From Pseudomonas viridiflava (GTDB lineage Bacteria; Pseudomonadota; Gammaproteobacteria; Pseudomonadales; Pseudomonadaceae): a DNA stretch of 64,000 nucleotides. Below, in pieces: positions 27,323-35,874 of the stretch (its first letter is position 1; each line of letters starts with the position of its first letter). The stretch spans positions 638,513 to 702,512 of the forward strand of contig UVIF01000001.1 in the NCBI GenBank assembly GCA_900596015.1. The letters run 5' to 3'. Made by a program: the position numbers and the translations under genes. The notes under the pieces are model-generated. The model searched no databases and was not told where the DNA came from. It was given only the letters and a program-made list of their open reading frames with translations.

Positions 27323-30300
27323 ATGACCATCCCTGAACGTCCAGATCCAATTTTTGAACACGGCAACCAGCCGCCTACCGAGAACACGCTACCGGTGCAA
27401 CCGGACACCACGCCGAACCCGTTGTTCGACAACCTGGTACCGGCCACCCCGCACACTCGCGCACTGAACAAAACGAGCTTCGCCCAGGCCATACCGCGCA
27501 TGGGCATGAGCTCGGTGTTCGACATCATCCGCCAGCCCAAGGCCGAGTTCACCCGTCAGCTACGCACCCTCAGCGACGCCGACGGTGACCTGGCCTACGA
27601 CAACGCCCTGTGCTACGCCACCCAGATCGCCCGATCCTACCGCGAAGACGTCGTGTCCTCCGGCCGCGACCTGCCGCTGATCGCCCCGCAGACCGGTGTG
27701 CGCGCACTGGTCGACATCGGCCCGAGCTACCCCAACCTGTTCAAGGAAAACTGGGATCAGTTCTGCAAGGTCGGCGCCATCGAAGCCATGGATGGGCCGG
27801 TGGCCTACCTGGGCTCGCTGCGCCGCTTTGCCGCCGAGAAAATCGAAGGCGCGTCCACGTCGCCGCTGCGCATCCCGTTGGCCGTGCGCCGGCCCGACCT
27901 GGACACACTGGTGATCGATGAGCAGAGCACCTACCAGAGCGTGCCGATGCTGGACCTGGTGAACACTGTGTTGAGCCAGGGCATTGCCAAATACCAGACG
28001 GAGAAAGGCGACGCGCGGCCGATTCATCAGCTGCTGGCGGAAAAGAAGCATCCGTTCGTGTTTCCGTATCACTTTGCGCATCAGCAGGTGAGTTTGGCGC
28101 TGGCAGGGGAGAAGCCGCGGCTGGGGGAGTTGAACCTGGCATTGAGCATGGGTCCGCAGGCATCTGGCCGAGCGATGGATCAAGGTAACGCTTTGACACT
28201 GCTGTCCGGCTTGAGCCCCGCGCAGCAGCATCTATTGACATCCGACAACCGCTTCCCCGCTTTCAACTTTTCGCTGCAAGGGCCCTTTTGGTATACCCCT
28301 ATTATCTCCAACCTCCATCTCTGGGACGCAAGTAAGACCCATGTCGAAATACCCGACCAGAGCTCAGTCATAAGCGTTTCGGAGACCGGCACCTACACTC
28401 TGATAGAAATGCGTGTGATCGGAAATAGCCTCACCCAGACGGTAAAAGTTCGTGGTTGCGGGCGTCGAGAAGGCTTGGGTGGAAGTTGGAAACTGAGCCA
28501 GCAGCATACAGACTCAGACTCAGGGCTTTGTTTGCGGTTCGAATACAACGCCGAAGACAACCCTGGTATCGAACTGACAAACCAACTCGATGCCAAGTTA
28601 GTTTTGAACGTCATGGTGACTGTTGCGGGACAATCGCGCGTTGGACGCCAGATGGTGTTGGATGTCTGCACGCTTTCCGACTCCATGACAGGTCGAGGTC
28701 TGACCGAAGCCGAACATCGATATGTGCAAGAGCACTTTGCAATCAATCAGCCCAGCCTGGGCGATTCAGTATTGAGCCAAGCCAAAGTGTTTTTCGAGAA
28801 GACGGGTATCAACGCCAAGCAGCTGACCGAGTTGCTCGGGCAGAAAGACCATCGTCCCCACGTATCCCCCAACTGCCCCATCAGCAATCGGACCGGTAAC
28901 AGTAATCCGTCACGACGTTTTCCCACACCAATGAACTATGGAGCTGTCTTCGTCAATGGCAATGGCGCTGTCGATCGTTTCCAACCCAGCGACAACAGCT
29001 ATCAATACAACAACGCTATCTCACTGCATGAAGAAACGCTGGGCAATGGACATACACTCTACCTGGCCTACACCTCGCTGGATCGATTCGACCGCCTGCA
29101 GCGCATGATCCGCCTGCAACGTTGGACAGGACTGCCTTTCGCCGAGTTGGATACCCTGATCGTGTCGGCCATGCGCGCGGAAGGCGATGCAAACCCTGAC
29201 TTGACCATAAATCGCAATACGTTACGCATGCTGGGGGCGTATCGCTATCTCGATCGCCGCTACGGCATCGGCGCCGAAGAGTTCGCCGCGTTCGTCCATG
29301 ACATATCTCCATTCGCCGGCGGCACTCGCACACCGTTGTTCGATCAGGTATTCAACAGCCCGGTATTGTTCGGCACGCCGATGGTTCTGGACCACGGCTC
29401 ATTCAGCCACACCGGCGGCAACGTTGCCCACCGAACCACCGTCAATCAGCTGTGCGCGGGACTTGGCTTGACACCTGAAGCATTCGCCACGATTGCGGTT
29501 CAGGTCAGCGAGCATGTCGGCCCCCTCAAGCGGGCGCTACCTACCGTGTCGGCGCTGTACCGTTTGACGCGAATGGCACGCTTGTTCAGCCTCGAAGTAG
29601 AGGATTTTCTCTATCTGATCGAATGCCTGGGCGGTAGCACATTCATGCGCCACTGCACTCTGGGTACCCTGCTGCAAGGTGACGAAACGCAGACAGATGT
29701 GCTGGATATCCTCATGCAGCTGGATTCGGTAGTCGCCTGGATGAAGAGCAACAAGTTGAGCGTAATGGGCTTGCGGACGCTTCTCGCGCTGGACGCTGAA
29801 ACCGCCTCAACCGCAGTCCTGCTCGAGCGCCTGCAACAGCTGGCTACCGACAGCCGAGCCTCGGCCGTGACTCATACCGCCGTGACCGGTCTGGCTCTCC
29901 CTGACAACGCTACGGGTACCGCCATTGATTGGTTCACCGAGTTGGGCCGAGGTACCCAAGGCCTGATCAGTACCGCCGGGCTGGTCAAAGGGCTGCAACC
30001 GACGCTGACCGATACCGATCGCGAGCAGCTTTACGCCAAGGTACGCACCCTGGTTGCCAGCCAAGCGTTGGCGGCCGATCGGGTAGCCGCGGCCGAAGCC
30101 ACGCTCACCGACTTCCTCACCGATGCGCTGAGCCGCCAGCAACGGCTGGTCGAGGGCCTGCTGCAGGAACATACCGCCCTGCTGCCGGAACTGGCCGTGT
30201 GGGTCGCGTACAGCGCCGGGGTTTCGCCGTATCAATTGCTCGAACGCGTCGCCCAGGCCTGGCCAGCAAGCGGCCAGGCGGATCAGGCCAAGGTGAACGA

Positions 30301-30832
30301 CGTACTGGGCGACCTGAGAGACATCCGCACCTGCGCTCGCGCCATCACATGGGCCAATACGGGGTCCACCGCCCTGCGCACCTTCGTGGTCAACCCCACC
30401 TGGCTGGGCACTGCCAGCCTCTGGCCGCACACCCTGCCCACCCTGCACCTGCTCAAAGCCTACGACAGCCTGTTCAACACGCTGGGTCAGCCAGAAGAGC
30501 GCCTGCTCGGCTACTTGCAGCAGGCCAATGCACAGGTCTCCAGACGCCCTGGCAAACGCCAACTGGCGGTGCAGTCGCAAACCTGCAATGCCGCACTGGC
30601 GAGCTTGCTGGGCTGGAGCGAAAGCGAGGTGGCGGTGCTCACCGCGCTGCTGCCCCAGCAGACGGCCAAGACCGTTGCCCATATCGACTGGATGCGCCGC
30701 GCACAGGCCCTTTCGCTGGAGACCGGCCTCGACGCCGCGACCCTGCTCAAAGCCTGCTCCCTGAATGCCGACAGCCCCGAGGCTGATTGGCAGACGGTGG
30801 GCCAGGCCGCCATGGCGGCCGTGAGCCGCTGA
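27323..30832 (+). CDS. toxin complex TcA, N-terminal half (TccA-like)
   Basis: A 1169-residue protein whose N-terminus (SVFDIIRQPKAEFTRQL, then ALCYATQIARSYREDV) matches the VRP1/SpvA-type start of TcA subunits. The remainder is largely alpha-helical shell sequence. It corresponds to TccA of a split TcA, with the C-terminal half encoded by the next gene. Together they total about 2760 residues, near a full TcA. TcA forms the receptor-binding, syringe-like pore that delivers a toxin into host cells. Residues ~293-577 (28200-29050) are of lower GC and at first beta-rich, like an inserted receptor-binding domain. GAGAT precedes the ATG weakly. First gene of the Tc locus. Confidence 0.85.
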   Translation: MTIPERPDPIFEHGNQPPTENTLPVQPDTTPNPLFDNLVPATPHTRALNKTSFAQAIPRMGMSSVFDIIRQPKAEFTRQLRTLSDADGDLAYDNALCYATQIARSYREDVVSSGRDLPLIAPQTGVRALVDIGPSYPNLFKENWDQFCKVGAIEAMDGPVAYLGSLRRFAAEKIEGASTSPLRIPLAVRRPDLDTLVIDEQSTYQSVPMLDLVNTVLSQGIAKYQTEKGDARPIHQLLAEKKHPFVFPYHFAHQQVSLALAGEKPRLGELNLALSMGPQASGRAMDQGNALTLLSGLSPAQQHLLTSDNRFPAFNFSLQGPFWYTPIISNLHLWDASKTHVEIPDQSSVISVSETGTYTLIEMRVIGNSLTQTVKVRGCGRREGLGGSWKLSQQHTDSDSGLCLRFEYNAEDNPGIELTNQLDAKLVLNVMVTVAGQSRVGRQMVLDVCTLSDSMTGRGLTEAEHRYVQEHFAINQPSLGDSVLSQAKVFFEKTGINAKQLTELLGQKDHRPHVSPNCPISNRTGNSNPSRRFPTPMNYGAVFVNGNGAVDRFQPSDNSYQYNNAISLHEETLGNGHTLYLAYTSLDRFDRLQRMIRLQRWTGLPFAELDTLIVSAMRAEGDANPDLTINRNTLRMLGAYRYLDRRYGIGAEEFAAFVHDISPFAGGTRTPLFDQVFNSPVLFGTPMVLDHGSFSHTGGNVAHRTTVNQLCAGLGLTPEAFATIAVQVSEHVGPLKRALPTVSALYRLTRMARLFSLEVEDFLYLIECLGGSTFMRHCTLGTLLQGDETQTDVLDILMQLDSVVAWMKSNKLSVMGLRTLLALDAETASTAVLLERLQQLATDSRASAVTHTAVTGLALPDNATGTAIDWFTELGRGTQGLISTAGLVKGLQPTLTDTDREQLYAKVRTLVASQALAADRVAAAEATLTDFLTDALSRQQRLVEGLLQEHTALLPELAVWVAYSAGVSPYQLLERVAQAWPASGQADQAKVNDVLGDLRDIRTCARAITWANTGSTALRTFVVNPTWLGTASLWPHTLPTLHLLKAYDSLFNTLGQPEERLLGYLQQANAQVSRRPGKRQLAVQSQTCNAALASLLGWSESEVAVLTALLPQQTAKTVAHIDWMRRAQALSLETGLDAATLLKACSLNADSPEADWQTVGQAAMAAVSR

Positions 30833-30857
30833 TTCATCAGGTGTGCCTGGGCTTACG

Positions 30858-30936
30858 CCTTCGCGGGTAGAACCCGCTCCCACAGGGCTCGTCGCTGCAC
30901 TCCGGCCTCTTGTGGGAGCGGGCTCTGCCCGCGAAG
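30858..30936. repeat. inverted REP pair between the two TcA genes
   Basis: TTCGCGGGTAGAACCCGCTCCCACAG at 30859-30885 faces its inverse TGTGGGAGCGGGCTCTGCCCGCGAA at 30910-30935. They can form a long hairpin in the tcA1-tcA2 transcript, which might lower downstream expression or protect the upstream message. Confidence 0.9.
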
Positions 30937-30983
30937 AGGCCAGCACTGGCCCACCTCCATTACTCATCCAAAGGAATACCTGC

Positions 30984-33900
30984 ATGACCATTGCAGCCAC
31001 ACTCAACGAAAGCTTCCGCGACGCCCTCGTGGCCTACTACCTGGGCGAAGTCGTACCCAATGATGCCAAGTTGGCCGACCTTGGCCTGACCAGCAAACTG
31101 AAAACCGAAAACGACCTCTACGAATACCTGCTGCTGGACACCCAGGTCACCCAGGCCGTGGAAACCAGCCCGGTGGCCAGCGCCATCGCCAGCCTGCAGC
31201 AGTATGTCAACGGCGCCCTGCTGGGCATGGAGCCGGGTTACGACGACGTGCGCTTCAGCGAAGGACTGCTCAGCGAATGGCGCGACCAGCGCAGCCAGTA
31301 CCCCTTGTGGGCAGCCAACCAGCAACTGGCCTGGTACCCGTCGCTTTACATTGATCCGTCGCTGCGGATGAAGAAATCCGCATACTTCCAGCAGCTGGAA
31401 AACGATATCAACCAAAACCGCATCAGTTTGGACACTACCCAGGAGGCCGTGCAGAACTACCTGGCCAGCTTCGAGGAAGTGGCCAATCTGAGCATCATCA
31501 ACGGCTATATCGCCGGCACCGATTTCAAGGAGTCCACCTACTACTTTATCGGCAAGTCCCGCGCCGAGGGCGCCTACTACTGGCGCTCGGTCAACATGGC
31601 TGAACGCACCTATGTAAGTGGCACCCAAGGGCCGAAGGTAGACAACCCCAACCCCGGGGCCTGGTCGGATTGGAAGCGCGCCAGCTTGCCGATCTCCGAC
31701 ACGGCAATCGAAAAGTCCATCCGCCCGATCTATTTCAACAATCGCCTGTTTGTAGTGTGGGTGGAACGGGCCGACAATGTCGATTCGGGAGGTTCCTCAG
31801 CGCTGGAGGCAACTGAGCCAGACGCCACAGGCAAGTACCCACCTCAAGCACTGGCCAAACCCAGAACCACCTCGGCCCTTCGACTGCACCTGACGTACAA
31901 GAAATACGACGACAGCTGGAGTGCTCCGCTCTGCTATCTGGAAGTTGAGGCGGACCAGAACGCCGTCGTCCTGGGCGATGGCTCGCCGGACGTGAATGTG
32001 GTCGCGGTGGTGGACACCTCCACTTCGCCAGAAGCTCTGTTCCTGGCCATGTATGGCGGCTATACCCCTGGTACCAGCGGCGATGGCAGTGCCGATACCT
32101 ACAAAATGCTCAAGACCCTGAAGCTCGACAAGAACTTCAATGCGATGGCACTTTTCCCCGCCCGCGGCAAGGTGGACAACGATGTCGGCGACACCGGCAA
32201 CATGCGTTCGTTGGTGTTGCGCGCGTGCAGGTTGATGGGGCATGCGAATGCCAGTCGTTTTCAGTTCCCGATAGCCGGCGCAGCGATCTCGATCAAATCG
32301 GTCACCTCCTCCTCCCCCCATGCCGACAATACGGCAGGTGCCTCAGGCTGGAACCATGCAGGATGGCAGAGCAGGATCGCCCAGAGTCAGAGTGGGAGCT
32401 CGGTGACATTCAATCCCGCTAATAACAAGGTCACCTTTAGCACCGACGTAGCGCAAGCCTTCACTAGCTACAGCAGCCCTACACAAGTCGTGCTGACGGT
32501 TACGGGCGAAGGCAACTTTGTCTTGTCTCTTACTCTGCCAGCGACCAATGCTACCTCGGGCTGGGTACGGCTCACTGAGGGTTCCAGCTTTTCGTCCACA
32601 GGTGCTTACAAGCGCAACGCTGAATCCTACTTCTGGCTTTCCGGGAATTTGGGATCAACCCCGCTGCTCAGCGACACTGCCAGTGACGGGTGTGTGACGG
32701 TGAATGCCGCTGGCGGCAGCGCTGACCTGGTAGGCAAGTACGTAAGAATCGAAATGCTCCGGCACCTGATCTCTCTGTCCAATAGCAATGTGGCGCTAAT
32801 CGTAACGCAGCCTCTGTATTTAGTATTGCCGGTCTTCCACCAAGCCCAGTGCACAACCTCAGCGTTACGGGTCACCCGCTATTGGCCTTTCCTTAGCCGC
32901 CCCTCATCAATGCACACCCCCAACCCTGCGGGCATGACCGACAAGGTCAATCTAAGCGTGGGAAGTAGCAGCCTCGAACTGTTGCCCAGGCAGCATAAGC
33001 ACACCGTTACCATTTCCATCAATCCGGAAACCCTACGTCCGGACTGGTCCACCAGTTGGCCTGACAATAGCTTCACCGTGATCCATGGTGTCTGGGTCAC
33101 CGAGCACATTGGGTCGGCCCACACCGGTATCGGGCATTGCTGCAAAGCAACCAGGATCGAACTGCAAGCCGTCGGCGCCAGTGATGCTCTGCGCTCCCCA
33201 AAAATATCCGTGCACACCAACCCCACCCTCGGCACCGCCGAGTACATCGACTTCACCGGCTCGACCATCGTCAAGAACGACAACGACAACGCCAACCGCC
33301 AACCGATCCGGATGAACACCCTGTTCGCTCGTAATCTGATCGAGCGTGCCAACATTGCTTTGGAAAACCTTTTGTCCTGGGAAACCCAATGCCAGCCAGA
33401 ACCGGCATTGAGCAGTGGTGGGGAAGATCCGTACATGGACTTCAAAGGCGCCAACGGCCTGTATTTCTGGGAACTGTTCTTCCACCTGCCCTTTCTCATC
33501 AGCCACCGCCTGAACACCGAGCAACAGTTCAGCGAAGCCGAATACTGGCTCAGCTTTATCTTCGACCCCAGCCGACGCGCGGACAGCAGCGGCCGGCCGG
33601 ACTACTGGAACGTGCGCCCCTTGGTCGACCAACTGCGCCGCGAACGCTCGACCCGCGCACCGATCGACCCCGACGGCATCGCCAGCGATAACCCGGTGCA
33701 TTACCGCAAGGCGGTGTACAGCCACTTCATCAAGAACCTGCTGGATCGCGGCGATGCGGCGTATCGCCAGCTGACTCCGGATGCCTTGAACGAAGCAAAG
33801 CTGTGGTATGTGCGCGTGCTGGACCTGCTGGGCCCACGACCGGACAAACGCCTGGTCAGTGGCTGGAACCCGCTTACGCTGCAGACACTGTCCGACTCGG

Positions 33901-35762
33901 TCAACGGCCGGCTGCGCGCCTTCGAGCAGCGCCTGATCGAGCAGGAGCGCCTGGTGGCCGAGAGCGCCGCCGAGAACGACGGGCAGTCACTGATCATCTT
34001 CCAGCAGCCGCCACTGGCACTGATGCCGTTCGCCAACGACCCCACCATACCGGAGCTGGACAGCCCGCATTTCCGCGTGGCTCTGAACCGCGAACTGGTG
34101 CAGAACTGGGACACCGCCGAGGCGCGCCTGCGCAACCTGCGCCACAACCGCACCCTGGACGGCAAGCCGCTGCAGTTGCCGTTGTTTGCCGCGCCGCTGG
34201 ACCCGCGCGCCTTGATGTCGGCATTCGGCACCGGTGCCGCCGGTGGTGGCGCGGGTCGCCTGCTGGGCCAGGAAATTCCGCACTACCGCTTCAGCGTCAT
34301 GCACAACCGTGCCAGCGCCGCAGTGGAAAACCTGATCCAGTTCGGCAGTACCCTGCTCTCGTTGCTCGAACGCAAGGACAACGCTCAACTGCAGGAAATG
34401 CAACAGCAACAAGCGTGGGACATGGCCAAGCAGGCCATCGTGTTGCAGCAACTGGTTCAGGGTGTGGAGGCCGAAGGCCGCAAGGCGCTGCTGGCCAGCC
34501 GTGCAATCGCTGAAAACCGTTTGAGCCATTACACCACCCTGGCTTCTGAAGTCGTGAGTGCCGGAGAAGTGTCCGCCGGTGCCCTGCACCTGCAAGGTCG
34601 AGTCGCCGAAGGGGTGGGCTTCGTCTCCCAGGCCATTGGCGAGGGCCTCAAGGTGGCGCCCAACCAGGTCGGTGCCGTGGGCGGTGTGATCGCCGGTATG
34701 GCCGGTGGCGCAATCGTCGGCGCCACCACTGGCGGCTGGCGCCTGGAAGGCGTCACCGGCATTGCCACCGCCGTGGCCCAGGGCATGGCCACCGCTTTCC
34801 ATGGCGCAGCTGAAGCCTTGGACCGCACCGAGCAATACCGTCGTCGCCATCAGGAATGGATGCACGCCGAAGACCAGGCCAAGCGCGAGATCGAGCAGAT
34901 CGACGCGCAACTGGCGGTGCACGACGAGCAGGCCAAGGTCACCGCCGAGCAACTGCGCCAGACCGAGCTGATGGTTGACCAAGCGGCTACCACCTTCCAG
35001 TTCCTCAACAAGCGTTTCACCAATGCCCAGCTCTACCAGTGGCTCAACGGCCAGTTCGCCACCTTCTACTACCAGGCCTACGACGCCACCCTGTCTCTGT
35101 GCCTGGCGGCTGAGGCCTGCTGGCAGTACGAGATCGCCGACCTGAGGACCCGCTTCATCCAGCCGGGTGCCTGGAAGGACAGCTACCGCGGCCTCACCGC
35201 CGGTGAGTCGCTCAAGCTGAATCTGATGAAGATGGAAGCGGCGTACCTGCAGCGCAATGCCCGTTCGCTGGAAATCACCAAGACCGTGTCGGTGCGCCGT
35301 CTGCAGGAAACCGATGACAGGCAATGGGCAACGATCGTCGAAGACCTGGGCAAGCCCAGCGGGTTGCAGATCAGTCTGGACCAAGACCTGTTCGACCGCG
35401 ACTACCCCGGCCAGTACCTGCGCCGCATCAAGCGTGTGAGCGTGACCTTGCCCGCAGTGCTTGGCCCGTACGAAGACCTGGCGGCCATGCTTACCCAGAC
35501 CTACAGCAAGGTCGAAATGGGCGACACAGTGGGTGCCAATGTCTGGGAAAACATGCGTGCCAGCCAGCAGATCGCCCTGTCCAGCGGGGTCGATGACGAC
35601 GGCATGTTCACGTTGAACTTCGACGACGAGCGTTATCTGCCGTTCGAAGGCACTGGGGCGGTATCGACCTGGAACCTGCGCTTCACCCGTTCCACGCCCG
35701 AGCTGTTGGCGGCGTTGAGCGATGTGATCGTGCGAGTGAGCTACACCGCCAAGTCGGCGTAG
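30984..35762 (+). CDS. toxin complex TcA, C-terminal half (TccB-like)
   Basis: A 1592-residue protein similar in plan to TccB. The N-terminal part is neuraminidase-like/receptor-binding. A long helical region carries a glycine-rich hydrophobic stretch (about residues 1209-1255, VGAVGGVIAGMAGGAIVGATTGG) that I read as the pore-forming hairpin, with coiled-coil sequence following. The C-terminal TcB-binding domain ends FDDERYLPFEGTGAVSTWNL...SDVIVRVSYTA, which is highly typical. Residues ~433-739 (32280-33200) have lower GC. AAGGA is 8 nt before the chosen ATG; the frame open upstream runs through the REPs and is rejected. Confidence 0.87.
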   Translation: MTIAATLNESFRDALVAYYLGEVVPNDAKLADLGLTSKLKTENDLYEYLLLDTQVTQAVETSPVASAIASLQQYVNGALLGMEPGYDDVRFSEGLLSEWRDQRSQYPLWAANQQLAWYPSLYIDPSLRMKKSAYFQQLENDINQNRISLDTTQEAVQNYLASFEEVANLSIINGYIAGTDFKESTYYFIGKSRAEGAYYWRSVNMAERTYVSGTQGPKVDNPNPGAWSDWKRASLPISDTAIEKSIRPIYFNNRLFVVWVERADNVDSGGSSALEATEPDATGKYPPQALAKPRTTSALRLHLTYKKYDDSWSAPLCYLEVEADQNAVVLGDGSPDVNVVAVVDTSTSPEALFLAMYGGYTPGTSGDGSADTYKMLKTLKLDKNFNAMALFPARGKVDNDVGDTGNMRSLVLRACRLMGHANASRFQFPIAGAAISIKSVTSSSPHADNTAGASGWNHAGWQSRIAQSQSGSSVTFNPANNKVTFSTDVAQAFTSYSSPTQVVLTVTGEGNFVLSLTLPATNATSGWVRLTEGSSFSSTGAYKRNAESYFWLSGNLGSTPLLSDTASDGCVTVNAAGGSADLVGKYVRIEMLRHLISLSNSNVALIVTQPLYLVLPVFHQAQCTTSALRVTRYWPFLSRPSSMHTPNPAGMTDKVNLSVGSSSLELLPRQHKHTVTISINPETLRPDWSTSWPDNSFTVIHGVWVTEHIGSAHTGIGHCCKATRIELQAVGASDALRSPKISVHTNPTLGTAEYIDFTGSTIVKNDNDNANRQPIRMNTLFARNLIERANIALENLLSWETQCQPEPALSSGGEDPYMDFKGANGLYFWELFFHLPFLISHRLNTEQQFSEAEYWLSFIFDPSRRADSSGRPDYWNVRPLVDQLRRERSTRAPIDPDGIASDNPVHYRKAVYSHFIKNLLDRGDAAYRQLTPDALNEAKLWYVRVLDLLGPRPDKRLVSGWNPLTLQTLSDSVNGRLRAFEQRLIEQERLVAESAAENDGQSLIIFQQPPLALMPFANDPTIPELDSPHFRVALNRELVQNWDTAEARLRNLRHNRTLDGKPLQLPLFAAPLDPRALMSAFGTGAAGGGAGRLLGQEIPHYRFSVMHNRASAAVENLIQFGSTLLSLLERKDNAQLQEMQQQQAWDMAKQAIVLQQLVQGVEAEGRKALLASRAIAENRLSHYTTLASEVVSAGEVSAGALHLQGRVAEGVGFVSQAIGEGLKVAPNQVGAVGGVIAGMAGGAIVGATTGGWRLEGVTGIATAVAQGMATAFHGAAEALDRTEQYRRRHQEWMHAEDQAKREIEQIDAQLAVHDEQAKVTAEQLRQTELMVDQAATTFQFLNKRFTNAQLYQWLNGQFATFYYQAYDATLSLCLAAEACWQYEIADLRTRFIQPGAWKDSYRGLTAGESLKLNLMKMEAAYLQRNARSLEITKTVSVRRLQETDDRQWATIVEDLGKPSGLQISLDQDLFDRDYPGQYLRRIKRVSVTLPAVLGPYEDLAAMLTQTYSKVEMGDTVGANVWENMRASQQIALSSGVDDDGMFTLNFDDERYLPFEGTGAVSTWNLRFTRSTPELLAALSDVIVRVSYTAKSA

Positions 35763-35778
35763 GTCGGGCGGCCGCTTT

Positions 35779-35802
35779 CGCGGGCAGAGCCCTCTGCCCG
35801 CG
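35779..35802. repeat. perfect 11-bp hairpin between TcA2 and TcB genes
   Basis: CGCGGGCAGAG, two bases, then CTCTGCCCGCG: a compact palindrome apparently made by collapse of a REP pair. There is no T-run, so it is not a standard terminator. Confidence 0.85.
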
Positions 35803-35874
35803 ACAAAGGCGACTCAGCATTCAACGACCGGGCCTGGCGCCCGGTCTCTGTGCCATTTTCGGTGATACCTACTC

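Noticed and set aside
30843..30983. Extended start of the second TcA protein
   Set aside because: The extra residues are translated REP sequence; the ATG at 30984 has its own ribosome site.
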